A DNA stretch of 64,000 nucleotides. Origin: Casp-actino8 sp039800005. GTDB taxonomy: Bacteria > Actinomycetota > Acidimicrobiia > Acidimicrobiales > Ilumatobacteraceae. The notes under the pieces were generated by a model that was not told where the DNA came from, did not search any database, and worked only from the letters and a program-made list of their open reading frames with translations. Positions 43,304 through 52,871 of this stretch are shown piece by piece (the stretch's first letter is position 1; each line of letters begins with the position of its first letter). The position numbers and the translations under genes were made by a program. The DNA lies in NCBI GenBank assembly GCA_039800005.1, contig JBDLRN010000066.1, forward strand, positions 1-64,000, read 5' to 3'.

Positions 43304-45573
43304 GCACCCTCACGTCTCACTCGGTACGTCCGGGAACACTCGGCACCAGCGCGGTTCGTCCTGATGCCGCCGCGAAGGTGACCGGCGGATTCGCCTTCAG
43401 CAGCGACATGTGGGCCGACGGCATGTTGTGGGGCGCCACCCTGCGGTCTCCGTATCCGAGGGCGCGCATCCGTTCCATCGACGTATCGGCCGCCCTGGCG
43501 ATCGACGGTGTCTCGTGCGTTCTCACCTCCGACGACGTGCCGGGACAACTGACCTACGGGCTGATCGTGCAGGATCAACCAGTGTTCGCCCGCATCGGCG
43601 ACGACGTTCGTTACGTCGGCGAGCCTGTGGCGGCCGTGGCCGCCGATCACCCCGAGACGTGTCGCCGCGCGCTCGCCGCCATCGTCGTCGACTACGAAGT
43701 TCTTGCTCCGGTCACCGAACCCGAGCACTGCATCGCCGGGACGGCCGAGCGCATACATCCCGACGGCAACATCTTCAGGGAGCAGCGAATCGTCCACGGT
43801 GACCAGTCGGTACGAGGCGAGATCACGGTCGAGGGAACGTACGTCATCGGCATGCAGGATCAGGCGTTCCTCGGCCTGGAGTCGGCCTTGGCCGTACCCG
43901 ACCACGATGGTGCGGGTGTCGAGTTGTACGTCGCCACGCAGTGGCTGCACGAGGACAGAAAGCAGATCGCCGCGTGTCTGGGAATGCCCGAAGACAAGGT
44001 CCGACTCGTGCTGGGCGGAGTCGGCGGCGCCTTCGGGGCACGCGAAGACATCAGCCTGCAGGTGCACACGTGTCTGCTCGCCTTGCGAACCGGACGACCG
44101 GTACGTATCGCCTACGACCGTGAGGAGAGCTTCTACGGACACGTGCATCGACATCCGGCCAGTATCTGGCTGCGGCATCACGCCGATCGCGCCGGGCGAA
44201 TCGTGCGTATCGAAGCGCGCGTGGTGTTCGACGGCGGGGCGTATTGCAGCACCTCGCCAGCCGTGCTGGTGAACGGCATCTCGCAGATCCAAGGCCCCTA
44301 CAAGTGTCCGAGTGCCCATGTCGAGAGTTGGGCGGTGCGCACCAACAACCCTCCGTGTGGCGCCATGCGCGGTTTCGGTGTGGTCCAGGCCTGTTTCGCC
44401 CATGAGAGCCAGATGGACAAGTTGGCGGCCGCGGTGGGCCTCGATCCAGTGGAGATCCGCTTGATCAATGCCATGGAGAGCGGCGACGTCCTGGTGACGG
44501 GTCAGATCGTCGACGACGTCGCCCCGGTCGAACGTTGCATCCGCGAAACCGCCGCTCTCCCCTTGCCGCCGCTCGAACCTGTCAGCGATGACTACCGCGA
44601 CATCCCAGGTGGCAGCGGTCTGACCGCCGACCGCCGTCATGTTCGGCGCGGAGTCGGTTGGGGCGTCAGCATCAAGAACTTGATGTACTCGGAAGGGTTC
44701 GACGACTACTCGACCGCTCGTTGCCGGATCGAAGACGGAGTGGTGACGGTGAAGTTCGCCACCGCCGAAGTCGGCCAAGGATTCGTGATGCTCGCGCAGC
44801 AGATCGCCCGGACGGTTCTCGGCGTCGACGAGGTCCTTCTCGACACCATCGACACCCAGATCGGATCGGCGGGATCGACATCGGCCAGTCGACAGACCTG
44901 GATGAGTGGTGGGGCCGTCGACATGGCATGTCGAGCGGCACGGGAACGTCTGTTGGATCTCATTGCCGAGCGCGACGGTCTCGACCGTTCGTCACTGTCG
45001 ATCGACGACACCGACGTCGTCGACGGGCTCGGCCACCGCGTTCCGGTGGTGCAGGCCGCCCGTGGCCTGCACGTCGACGAGACGGCCGAGTACCACCACC
45101 CGCCCACCGAGGATCTCGACGACAACGGACAGGGCAATTGCCACACCGCGTTCGCATTCGTGGCTCATCGAGCAGTGGTCGACGTCGATCTCGATCTCGG
45201 TCTCGTGAAGGTCGTCCAGGTCGACACCGCCCAGGACGTGGGACGTGTCCTGAACCCGTTGTCCTGCGTCGGACAGGTCGAAGGGGGAATCGCCCAGGGC
45301 CTCGGCCTGGCCGTGATGGAAGAGATCGTGGTCGACGGCGGCCTGGTGCGCAATCCGAGTTTCACCGACTATCTCCTGCCCACCTTCCTCGACGCTCCCA
45401 TGGTCAATGCGGTGTTCATCGAGGAATTCGAACCCAAGTCGCCACTCGGCGCCAAAGGGGTCGGCGAGCCGCCGTGCATCAGCGTGACGCCGGCCATCGT
45501 CAACGCCATCCGACAGGCCACCGGGCGCGAACTCCCGAGGGTTCCGGTTCGGCCGTCGGACATCTGCCTCTGA
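43300..45573 (+). CDS. Molybdenum hydroxylase catalytic subunit (XdhA/CoxL-like)
   Basis: 757 residues. GVGGAFGAREDISLQ, GAMRGFGVVQACF, SAGSTSASRQTW and the catalytic Glu in KGVGEPPC are the molybdopterin-site motifs. It lacks the AYRCSFR loop of form I CO dehydrogenase, so it is a heterocycle/aldehyde hydroxylase. It is the second molybdenum enzyme of the operon, different in architecture from the fused one at 37315. Last gene of the operon. Confidence 0.92.
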   Translation: MSTLTSHSVRPGTLGTSAVRPDAAAKVTGGFAFSSDMWADGMLWGATLRSPYPRARIRSIDVSAALAIDGVSCVLTSDDVPGQLTYGLIVQDQPVFARIGDDVRYVGEPVAAVAADHPETCRRALAAIVVDYEVLAPVTEPEHCIAGTAERIHPDGNIFREQRIVHGDQSVRGEITVEGTYVIGMQDQAFLGLESALAVPDHDGAGVELYVATQWLHEDRKQIAACLGMPEDKVRLVLGGVGGAFGAREDISLQVHTCLLALRTGRPVRIAYDREESFYGHVHRHPASIWLRHHADRAGRIVRIEARVVFDGGAYCSTSPAVLVNGISQIQGPYKCPSAHVESWAVRTNNPPCGAMRGFGVVQACFAHESQMDKLAAAVGLDPVEIRLINAMESGDVLVTGQIVDDVAPVERCIRETAALPLPPLEPVSDDYRDIPGGSGLTADRRHVRRGVGWGVSIKNLMYSEGFDDYSTARCRIEDGVVTVKFATAEVGQGFVMLAQQIARTVLGVDEVLLDTIDTQIGSAGSTSASRQTWMSGGAVDMACRAARERLLDLIAERDGLDRSSLSIDDTDVVDGLGHRVPVVQAARGLHVDETAEYHHPPTEDLDDNGQGNCHTAFAFVAHRAVVDVDLDLGLVKVVQVDTAQDVGRVLNPLSCVGQVEGGIAQGLGLAVMEEIVVDGGLVRNPSFTDYLLPTFLDAPMVNAVFIEEFEPKSPLGAKGVGEPPCISVTPAIVNAIRQATGRELPRVPVRPSDICL

Positions 45574-45619
45574 CCGACCAAACGTCGGCTTCCAGGCGAC
45601 GGCGACGTGGCCGGTGTCG

Positions 45620-45625
45620 TACGCT
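45620..45625 (+). promoter_or_regulatory. -10 box, leaderless (TACGCT, 6 nt before ATG 45632)
   Basis: TACGCT ends 6 nt before ATG 45632 and falls inside the reading frame that the GTG at 45614 would open, so the later ATG is preferred. Confidence 0.55.
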
Positions 45626-45631
45626 CTGGAC

Positions 45632-46840
45632 ATGACGTCCCGCACCGACGCGTTCTCGACCGGCGACCTGGGCTACGTGCCGTTCGACTGCGACAACCAC
45701 TACTACGAAGCTCTCGACGCCTTCACCCGCCATCTCGATCCGGCTCTCGGACCGCGGTGCGTGCAGTGGGCCGAGATCGACGGTCGCAAATACCAGGTCG
45801 TGGGTGGTCGAGTGAGTCGCGTCGTCACCAACCCGACGTTCGATCCCATCGCGCCCGCCGGGGCGATGCACGACTACTTCCGGGGCAATCCCGAGGGGAA
45901 GAATCCGCTCGAATTCCTCCGCCAGCGCGAGCCGATCCGTCCCGAGTATCGCGATCGCGATGCTCGGTTGCGCACCATGGACGACCAGGGTGTCAGCAGT
46001 GTCTGGCTGTTTCCCACGCTCGGCATGCTCTACGAGGAGCTGTTGAAACACGATCCGGTGGCGGTGTGCCACACGTTCACCGCCTTCAACCGCTGGCTCG
46101 AGGACGACTGGGGATACGACTACTGCGACCGGATCTTCGCCGGTCCGTACCTGTCACTCGCCGACGTGACGTGGTCGGTCGGCGAACTCGAGAGAGTCCT
46201 CGCCGCCGGTGCTCGCGTGATCGTGATGCGTCCCGCCGCTGTTCACACCGTCGAAGGTGTCTACTCGCCGTTCGACACTCGGTTCGATCCCTTCTGGGCG
46301 CGGGTGAACGAAGCCGGAGTCACGGTCGTGATTCACGCCGGCGACAGTGGCTACTCGAGCAACGGATACGCCAACGATTCGTTCTCGGCGCAGTTCACCG
46401 GTACTTCGTGGAAACCGACCATCAAGAGTTTCGCCATCGAACGAGCCGCGCAGGACTTCGTCATGACGTCGGTCTTCGAGAAGATCTTCGACCGCTTCCC
46501 GCGCATTCGGATGGCCAGCGTCGAGAACGGCTCCGACTTCTTGGCCGACGCCATGAAGAAGATGACGTCCACGGCCAAGAAGATGCCGGGGTACTTCTCC
46601 GACGATCCAATCGAGACCTTCCGTCGCCACTGGTGGATCAACCCGTTCTGGGAGGACGACGTCCACACCGTGGTCGATCTGATGGGCGCCGATCGGGTTC
46701 TCTTCGGCTCCGACTGGCCCCACATCGAAGGCATGCCGAGTCCGCTCGACTATGTGCCCGAGCTGAAAGCCTTCGACGACGCCGATCGTCGCAAGATCCT
46801 CCACGACAACGTCTCGTCGTTGAACACCCGCCTCGGCTGA
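45632..46840 (+). CDS. Amidohydrolase (Amidohydro-rel/ACMSD-like)
   Basis: 402 residues. VPFDCDNHYYEA near 14-25 takes the place of the first metal motif, VVIHAGDSGY gives the middle His, and VLFGSDWPHIEGMP the C-terminal Asp. Many actinobacterial homologues of this size are annotated only as amidohydrolases; a decarboxylase role (as in ACMSD) is equally possible. The start is set by the leaderless box. It stands alone between the molybdenum operon and the convergent carboxyltransferase gene. Confidence 0.85.
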   Translation: MTSRTDAFSTGDLGYVPFDCDNHYYEALDAFTRHLDPALGPRCVQWAEIDGRKYQVVGGRVSRVVTNPTFDPIAPAGAMHDYFRGNPEGKNPLEFLRQREPIRPEYRDRDARLRTMDDQGVSSVWLFPTLGMLYEELLKHDPVAVCHTFTAFNRWLEDDWGYDYCDRIFAGPYLSLADVTWSVGELERVLAAGARVIVMRPAAVHTVEGVYSPFDTRFDPFWARVNEAGVTVVIHAGDSGYSSNGYANDSFSAQFTGTSWKPTIKSFAIERAAQDFVMTSVFEKIFDRFPRIRMASVENGSDFLADAMKKMTSTAKKMPGYFSDDPIETFRRHWWINPFWEDDVHTVVDLMGADRVLFGSDWPHIEGMPSPLDYVPELKAFDDADRRKILHDNVSSLNTRLG

Positions 46841-46843
46841 GTT

Positions 46844-46872
46844 CTCGATCGAGTCCGGCCGACTCGATCGAG
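46844..46872. terminator. Possible bidirectional terminator hairpin
   Basis: The palindrome CTCGATCGAG occurs twice with a 9-nt spacer, so it can form a 10-bp stem on either strand. It lies in the 49-bp gap between convergent genes. No clear U-tract. Confidence 0.4.
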
Positions 46873-46889
46873 GTTGCACCGTCCTCGTC

Positions 46890-48695
46890 TCACCAAGTGT
46901 CGACGTTCGGTCGCTTGCGACCGGATCGAGGTTCGGGCCGCCATGAGCCGACGACGGCCGAGATCCATCGACGCGTGTCGACCGGATCGATCACGTCGTC
47001 GATCTCGAAATGGGTCGCGACCGACAACGCCTTACCGTGCTCGTACATGCGGTCGACCATCGACTGGAACGTCGCCTCACGTTCGTCCGGGTCGTCGATG
47101 GCGGCCAGTTCACTGCGGTAGCCGAGTCGAACGGCTCCTTCCAGACCCATGCCACCGAATTCTCCGGTCGGCCACGCGACGCACGCCAACGGAGCCTTGG
47201 TCGACCCGACCATCATGGCTTGCGCGCCGAGCCCGTACGACTTACGGACGACGACGCTCACGACCGGCACGTCGAGATTCACTCCGGTCACGAAGAGCCG
47301 ACTGCAGTGTCGTACGAGTGCTGTCTCCTCGATTTCGGGTCCGACCATCATTCCCGGCGTATCGACGAGAGTGACGAGCGGAATGTCGAAGGCGTCGCAG
47401 AGTTGCATGAACCGGGCCGCCTTGTCGGCCCCGTCGCTGTCGATGGCGCCGGCGAGGTGACGAGGATCGTTGGCGATCACCCCGACGGGCCGACCTTCGA
47501 GACGCGCCAGGGCAGTGATCATTCCGGGTCCGAAACCTCGTCGTAGTTCGAGCACGGAGTCGTTGTCGAAGAGGCCGTCGAATACCTTGCGCATGTCGTA
47601 GGCCTTCTTGCGATCGGTCGGCACCACGTGACGCAGTTCCTCCTGTGGGGGAACCGACCACTCCGAGATCGGCCCCTGGAAGTAGCCGAGATACTTCTTG
47701 GCCAACTCCACCGAGTGGGCGTCGTCGCGAGCGACCAGGTCGACCACCCCGTTGCTCGCCTGGACACTCAACGGACCGATGGCCTCCGGCGGGAAGACCC
47801 CGAGCCCGCCTCCTTCGATCATGGCCGGCCCGCCCATTCCGATGTTCGACCCGGTGAGAGCGATCACCACGTCACAGCACCCGAGCAAGGCGGCATTTCC
47901 GGCGAAGCAGAAGCCACCCGCGATACCGACCAACGGAACCAGACCTGACAATCGGGCGAAGTCGTGGAAGGCCCAACAGTCGAGTCCGGACACACCGAGT
48001 CCGTCGGTGTCTCCCGGTCGACCCCCACCACCTTCGGCGAAAAGAACGACGGGCAGTCGCAATCGTTCGGCCACGTCGAACAAACGATCCTTCTTGCGAT
48101 GGTTTTGCTGACCTTGCGTGCCGGCCAACACGGTGTAGTCGTAGGACATGACGACCACTCGACCACCGGCGATCTCCCCGATGCCGCCGACGAGTCCGTC
48201 GGCGGGTGTTCGCGCCACCAGGTCCTCGATCGATCGCCGTCGCCGTTGCGCGGCCACGACCAACGGCCCGTATTCGACGAAGGAGTCGGGATCCACCAGA
48301 TCGGCCAGATTCTCTCTCGCCGTCCGTCGACCGCGCTGGTGGCGACGTTGCAGCTCGTCGGGTCGCGCCTCGTCGAGGCCGAGACGATGACGCGCCACGA
48401 CGTCGACGAGATCAGGTCGCGACCCAATCTCCGACTTCGGGTCCGACCCATCGAGCGTGTCTTCGACGGCCGTCTCGGCCACCGATTCGACGACGACCAA
48501 CGGGTCTCCCACTTTGACCGTGTCCCCCACGGCGACGAGAACCGACACGATGTGGGTCGCCGTGTCGTGAACCACGTCGTGCTGCATCTTCATGGATTCG
48601 AGGACCACGATCGGACGACCGACCGACACCACGCTGTCGACCTCGCCCACCCAGAGGATCGTCCCCTGCATCGGGGCGAGCAACGAGTCGCTCAC
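46890..48695 (-). CDS. Biotinyl domain fused to acyl-CoA carboxyltransferase
   Basis: 601 residues. Residues 1-72 are a biotinyl/lipoyl domain with the biotinylation site ESMKM (Lys36). Residues about 95-590 are a complete carboxyltransferase with both CT halves (RTARENLADLVDPDSF, GGRPGDTDGLGVSGLDCWAF, VTLVDTPGMMVGPEIEETA). The usual partner, biotin carboxylase, is absent from this protein and from the window. The order resembles the back end of single-chain BC-BCCP-CT enzymes. The acyl-CoA substrate is unknown. It ends a reverse-strand catabolic operon and carries a GAGGGGAG Shine-Dalgarno. Confidence 0.9.
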   Translation of the reverse strand: MSDSLLAPMQGTILWVGEVDSVVSVGRPIVVLESMKMQHDVVHDTATHIVSVLVAVGDTVKVGDPLVVVESVAETAVEDTLDGSDPKSEIGSRPDLVDVVARHRLGLDEARPDELQRRHQRGRRTARENLADLVDPDSFVEYGPLVVAAQRRRRSIEDLVARTPADGLVGGIGEIAGGRVVVMSYDYTVLAGTQGQQNHRKKDRLFDVAERLRLPVVLFAEGGGGRPGDTDGLGVSGLDCWAFHDFARLSGLVPLVGIAGGFCFAGNAALLGCCDVVIALTGSNIGMGGPAMIEGGGLGVFPPEAIGPLSVQASNGVVDLVARDDAHSVELAKKYLGYFQGPISEWSVPPQEELRHVVPTDRKKAYDMRKVFDGLFDNDSVLELRRGFGPGMITALARLEGRPVGVIANDPRHLAGAIDSDGADKAARFMQLCDAFDIPLVTLVDTPGMMVGPEIEETALVRHCSRLFVTGVNLDVPVVSVVVRKSYGLGAQAMMVGSTKAPLACVAWPTGEFGGMGLEGAVRLGYRSELAAIDDPDEREATFQSMVDRMYEHGKALSVATHFEIDDVIDPVDTRRWISAVVGSWRPEPRSGRKRPNVDTW

Positions 48696-48720
48696 GACTG
48701 ACTCCCCTCGGTGTCGCGGA

Positions 48721-49953
48721 TCAACGAGCGGTGAACGAGACGAAGGCCGAACGCGGTCCGCGCACCTGGCCGCCGGCCCACGTGACGGCCGCCGGGTCGA
48801 CGAGAGTGAACTCGGGAATCCGTTCGATGAAGGTCTCGATGGCGATGCGGAGCTCCATGCGGGCGAGGTTCGATCCGGCGCACCGATGGATCCCGGCGCC
48901 GAAGGCGACGTGGCGATTGATCTCTCGGTCGATCAGCACCTGGTCGGCGTTCTCGAACGCTTGGGGATCGCGATTGGCGGCCGGGAAGTTCATGAGCACT
49001 CGCTCACCGGCCTTCATCGGACAACCCTCGTACTCGGTGTCGACGAGAAGTCGACGGGCCATGGTGACCGGCGAGTAGGCCCGGAGGAACTCTTCGATGG
49101 CCGTGGTCATGAGTGCCGGGTCGTCGACGAGGCGCTTCAGGTCGTGCGGGTGGGAGGCCAGGTGCCACAGCGACGATCCGATCGACGACCAGGTGGTGTC
49201 GACACCGGCGATGAGCAACAAGGCCGACATCCCGAGAATCACCGTGTCTTCGATCGGCGCACCGTCGATCTCGGTGTGCAGCAGTTCGGAGATGAGGTCG
49301 TCACCGGGATTCTCGCGCCGATGCGCCAATGCCTCCTGGAAGAAGGCGATCACGCCCGTCATGCCGTGTCGGCGGCGCTCCTCGTCGTAGGCGAATTCGA
49401 GGACGTCGCGCACCCAGCCCGTGAAGGTGTCGCTCATCGACTCTGGAACTCCGAGAATGTGGGCGATGACGCGCACGGGGATCTGCTGCGCGTAGTCGGC
49501 CGCGACGTCGGCGCGGCCAGTGGCGATGAAGCCGTCGATCAATCGATGGCACAGTTCGCGAGTCATCGGCTCGTACGACACGACGCGCTGCGGACTCATC
49601 CACGGGAGGATGAGGCGTCGCGTCCAGGTGTGCAAGGGCGGATCGGAACTGATGGGCGGCACACCGTAGGGAAGCACCTGCGGAGCCGGTTGACCATCGG
49701 CGAGGGTGGGCGGCGGGACCACGGCGATGCCCCCGCCGGAGGGGAACTTCTCGATGTCGCGAGCAATGGCTGTCACGTCGGCGTAGCGCGTGGGATTCCA
49801 GGACCCACCCCAACGGTCGGAGTGGGCGATCGGGCAACGCTGACGAAGATCGTCCCAGATCGGGAAAGGATCGTTCACGTAGGCCGGATCGAAGATGTCG
49901 TAGTCGGACGCCCAGTCGGCGACCGGAACGCTGTCGGGCTTCACATCGGTCAT
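48721..49953 (-). CDS. Cytochrome P450
   Basis: 410 residues, soluble bacterial type. The I-helix is LLIAGVDTTWSS (oxygen activation), the ExxR motif EEFLRAYSP, and the heme-Cys loop FGAGIHRCAGSNLARMEL near 345-362. It hydroxylates an organic substrate with electrons from a ferredoxin not seen here. Shine-Dalgarno AGGGAG before the ATG; TACAGT at 49979-49984 may be an extra promoter. Likely part of the same operon as the carboxyltransferase fusion. Confidence 0.94.
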   Translation of the reverse strand: MTDVKPDSVPVADWASDYDIFDPAYVNDPFPIWDDLRQRCPIAHSDRWGGSWNPTRYADVTAIARDIEKFPSGGGIAVVPPPTLADGQPAPQVLPYGVPPISSDPPLHTWTRRLILPWMSPQRVVSYEPMTRELCHRLIDGFIATGRADVAADYAQQIPVRVIAHILGVPESMSDTFTGWVRDVLEFAYDEERRRHGMTGVIAFFQEALAHRRENPGDDLISELLHTEIDGAPIEDTVILGMSALLLIAGVDTTWSSIGSSLWHLASHPHDLKRLVDDPALMTTAIEEFLRAYSPVTMARRLLVDTEYEGCPMKAGERVLMNFPAANRDPQAFENADQVLIDREINRHVAFGAGIHRCAGSNLARMELRIAIETFIERIPEFTLVDPAAVTWAGGQVRGPRSAFVSFTAR

Positions 49954-50007
49954 GGCTCTCCCTGTGTCACGACCCCAGACTGTACGACAAGCGACTGCCC
50001 GAAGACT

Positions 50008-50826
50008 TCACGCACCGGACCGGACGAAGTCATCGAACTCGGACACCAATCGAGGCCAGAAGTGATGCGGATAGTCGTGACCCATACCCTCGATCGCCAC
50101 GAATCGCGCGCCCGGAACCGCCTCGGCGGTCCGCCGTCCGCCAGAGATGTCGATCAGGGTGTCGGCCGTCCCGTGCAGGACCAGGAACGGGAGCGAGACG
50201 GTGGCCAGTCGAGCCGTCCGACTGCCATCCCGCCGCGCGGCCTGGTATTGGCGTGCGACCCCGTCGGGACGACAGGCCCGATCGAAGAACTCACCCGCCA
50301 AACGGGTCTGGACGTCCCACTCCACGTGATCCGGACTCCCCCAGGTTCGCTGGCCGGCCAGGTGTGCCTGGATCGCCGATTCGCGATCCGTCGATCCCCT
50401 GCGCAGCAGAAGGTCGCGTGCCGCCGGCGTCGGATGACCCACGTCGGGGTCGCCGGTGGTCGACATGACAGACGTGGCACTGAGCAGACGAGACGAATGT
50501 TCGATCGCCGCGGTTTGCACGATCATGCCGCCGAGAGAGAAACCCATCACATGAGCTCGCTCGATCCGCAGCGTGTCGAGGACGGCCACGACGTCACCCG
50601 CCATGTCGGACAGTGAGTAGCCGTCGACACAATCGCTCGACAACCCCACGTCGCGATTGTCGAAGCGGATCACTCGGTACCCCCGCGCCACGAACGACTC
50701 GCAGAACTCGTCACGAAAGCCGATGCACTGGTTGCCGAGTCCGTTCACGAGCACGAGGGCCGGATCGTTCGGCGATCCGTACTCCTCGTGGAACAGGGTG
50801 ACGTTTCCGTTGGTGGCGACGGGCAT
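50008..50826 (-). CDS. Alpha/beta hydrolase
   Basis: 272 residues. VNGLGNQ gives the oxyanion region, GFSLGGMIVQ near 96-105 the Ser nucleophile, and VLHGTADTLI and GMGHDYPHHF the Asp and His. Similar enzymes act on lactones or esters in aromatic and terpenoid degradation. It begins 1 nt after the stop of the luciferase-family gene, so the two are co-transcribed. Confidence 0.88.
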   Translation of the reverse strand: MPVATNGNVTLFHEEYGSPNDPALVLVNGLGNQCIGFRDEFCESFVARGYRVIRFDNRDVGLSSDCVDGYSLSDMAGDVVAVLDTLRIERAHVMGFSLGGMIVQTAAIEHSSRLLSATSVMSTTGDPDVGHPTPAARDLLLRRGSTDRESAIQAHLAGQRTWGSPDHVEWDVQTRLAGEFFDRACRPDGVARQYQAARRDGSRTARLATVSLPFLVLHGTADTLIDISGGRRTAEAVPGARFVAIEGMGHDYPHHFWPRLVSEFDDFVRSGA

Positions 50827-50827
50827 C

Positions 50828-51901
50828 TCAGGCTCCCGGATTGGCGGACAGATGATCGAAACGGCCGGACGGTCGACGGGTGGCGTACGCGGCGACGATC
50901 GGTTCCAGATCCACCGGGCTCGCGCCGTGGAGAATCACCCCGTCGGCGCCGAGGTCGAACTGCTCCTGGATCTTCTTCACGCACTGTTCTGGAGTCCCGG
51001 TCGCGGCCGGCGCCAACCACTCGTCGGGGATCAGCGTCGCGACGTGCTCGAGTTCTTCGGTGGTCGCCGTGGCGTCGAGAGCCCCTCGGAAATTGCGAAC
51101 GAACTCGTCGGCTCGGAACCGCACCAGGACCTCGGGGTCCCAACGGTTCGTGGTGACCATGAGGTCACCGTAGGCCTGTAGGTAGGTGGCCAGTCGTCCC
51201 ACCGTCTTCTTCAGCCGAATCGGTTCGGGAACGTGATCGCCGATGGTGGCGAAGCACGACCAGACGCGCACCGCGTCGGGATCTCGGCCCGCTCGCTCCG
51301 CGGCGTCCTTGACGGTCCTCACGCAGCGCACGAGAGTCTCGTCGGTGAAGAAGGTGTGCAGCACGACACAGTCGAACGCTCGACCGGCGAGCTCGAGTGT
51401 GTTGGGACCGAAGGCGGTGATGCCGAGCGGGATCTTCTCGTCGAAGGACGGATCGAGGGCGAGGACCGGATATTTGCCCGCCGGGCCGTCGTGACCGACG
51501 ATCACCTCACCCGCGAAGAGCCGCCGCATGAGTCCGGCGAAATCCTCCATCTGAGCCGTCGTGATCTTCGGCAATCCGAAGGCGTCGAACATGGGGCCGA
51601 TTCCTCGTCCGAGTCCGAGACAGAATCGACCTTCGGTGAGGCGATGCATGGTGGTCGCAAAACTCGCGGTGACCAACGGGTGACGCGTGTTGTGATTGGT
51701 CGCCGCCGTCGCGATTCCGAGTGACGTCGACACGGCTCCGACGGCCCCCGAGAGAGTGACCGCCTCTTTGATGTTGAATCGTTCGGAAATGAAACAGGCT
51801 CCGAGACCGATCCGTTCGGCGTCGTGAACCTCCTGGATCAGATCGCGCGGAGATCGCGGTGCGCCGGGAAGCGTGTAGAAACCCAGTTCGTTGAAGGCCA
51901 T
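50828..51901 (-). CDS. Luciferase-like (LLM) F420-dependent oxidoreductase
   Basis: 357 residues. FNELGFYTLPGAPRSPRDLIQEVHDAERIGLGACFISE and NHNTRHPLVTASFATTMHRLTEGRFCLGLGRGIG are typical of actinobacterial F420-dependent LLM proteins. The C-terminal GTPEQCVKKIQEQFDLGADGVILHG is the usual family ending. AGGAG precedes the ATG. It lies between an SDR and a hydrolase gene in the operon. Confidence 0.9.
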   Translation of the reverse strand: MAFNELGFYTLPGAPRSPRDLIQEVHDAERIGLGACFISERFNIKEAVTLSGAVGAVSTSLGIATAATNHNTRHPLVTASFATTMHRLTEGRFCLGLGRGIGPMFDAFGLPKITTAQMEDFAGLMRRLFAGEVIVGHDGPAGKYPVLALDPSFDEKIPLGITAFGPNTLELAGRAFDCVVLHTFFTDETLVRCVRTVKDAAERAGRDPDAVRVWSCFATIGDHVPEPIRLKKTVGRLATYLQAYGDLMVTTNRWDPEVLVRFRADEFVRNFRGALDATATTEELEHVATLIPDEWLAPAATGTPEQCVKKIQEQFDLGADGVILHGASPVDLEPIVAAYATRRPSGRFDHLSANPGA

Positions 51902-51902
51902 C

Positions 51903-52871
51903 TCAACTCCTCGTGCTCGGGAACGTCTCGGGGCCGGTTGGGGATCGAAATCCGTCGAGCAGTCGCTTCATCGCCGGAGAGCGGAACGCGGTGAGCATGT
52001 CCTCTCCCCCGGTCGTCAGTTGCCCGTGATGGGCGGCGATCGACTCCGGGGTCGCATCACGGTCGGTGTATCCCCGAGCCATGCGCAAGGTGACCGCGGC
52101 TTGCCAACCGGCCCCCACCGAGAACACCTCGCCGTTCGCCGGGCACGACGGATGACTCAACCACACGGTGAGCGGTGCGACGAGGGCCGGATCGAGCCAC
52201 TGTCCGAGTTCCTCGGACCACGGAATGGGTCCGAAGCCGGTTCCGGGTCTCGTCTTGGCGTAGGGGACGATGACATTGGACGCGATGCCCACAGAACGTC
52301 CCTCACTGGCCATTCCGAAGGTCAAACCGATGGTGCCCATCTTGGCCATGGCGTACACCGCACCGCCCGGAACGCCACCGAAGGCCGCTCCCGACGACAC
52401 GTTGACGAATCGGCCGCCTCCTCGACTCGCCATGTGCTTCCAGGCGGGCCGCGACACGTTGAGAACCCCTCGAAGTTGGGTGTCGATCAATGCACCGACG
52501 CTCTCATCGGGGAAATCGCCGAATTCGGCCATGCGCACCTGCCCGGCGTTGTTGACGACCACGTCGACCCGGCCGAAGGAGTCGAGTGCGCACTCGACGA
52601 TGGAGCGACCACCTTCGACACTGCTCACCGAGTCGTGGTTGGCCACCGCTCGTCCCCCCGACGACACGATCTCGTCGACGACGTCGTCGGCCGGATTGCG
52701 AGGGGGCCGATCGGCTCGACCGTCGGTGTCGGAGAGGCCCACACCGAGATCGTTGACCACCACCGAGGCACCTCGCGATGCCAATGCCAGCGCGTATTCA
52801 CGTCCGAGATTTCGACCAGCGCCGGTGACGATCACCACCTGGTCGTCGAAACGAAGCGGCGTCTCGGTCAT
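51903..52871 (-). CDS. Short-chain dehydrogenase/reductase (hydroxyacyl-CoA dehydrogenase-like)
   Basis: 322 residues. TGAGRNLGREYALALASRGASVVVNDLG near 15-42 resembles the SDR domain of peroxisomal multifunctional beta-oxidation enzymes; NNAG and YAMAK complete the active site. A C-terminal tail of about 60 residues extends past the SDR core. A 3-hydroxyacyl-CoA or steroid-like substrate is plausible. ATG 52871 overlaps the hydrolase stop (ATGA). Confidence 0.9.
   Translation of the reverse strand: MTETPLRFDDQVVIVTGAGRNLGREYALALASRGASVVVNDLGVGLSDTDGRADRPPRNPADDVVDEIVSSGGRAVANHDSVSSVEGGRSIVECALDSFGRVDVVVNNAGQVRMAEFGDFPDESVGALIDTQLRGVLNVSRPAWKHMASRGGGRFVNVSSGAAFGGVPGGAVYAMAKMGTIGLTFGMASEGRSVGIASNVIVPYAKTRPGTGFGPIPWSEELGQWLDPALVAPLTVWLSHPSCPANGEVFSVGAGWQAAVTLRMARGYTDRDATPESIAAHHGQLTTGGEDMLTAFRSPAMKRLLDGFRSPTGPETFPSTRS

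Noticed and set aside
43234..44778. Reverse-strand open frame of about 510 codons
   Set aside because: Opposite the catalytic hydroxylase subunit gene; codon-phase artefact in GC-rich DNA.
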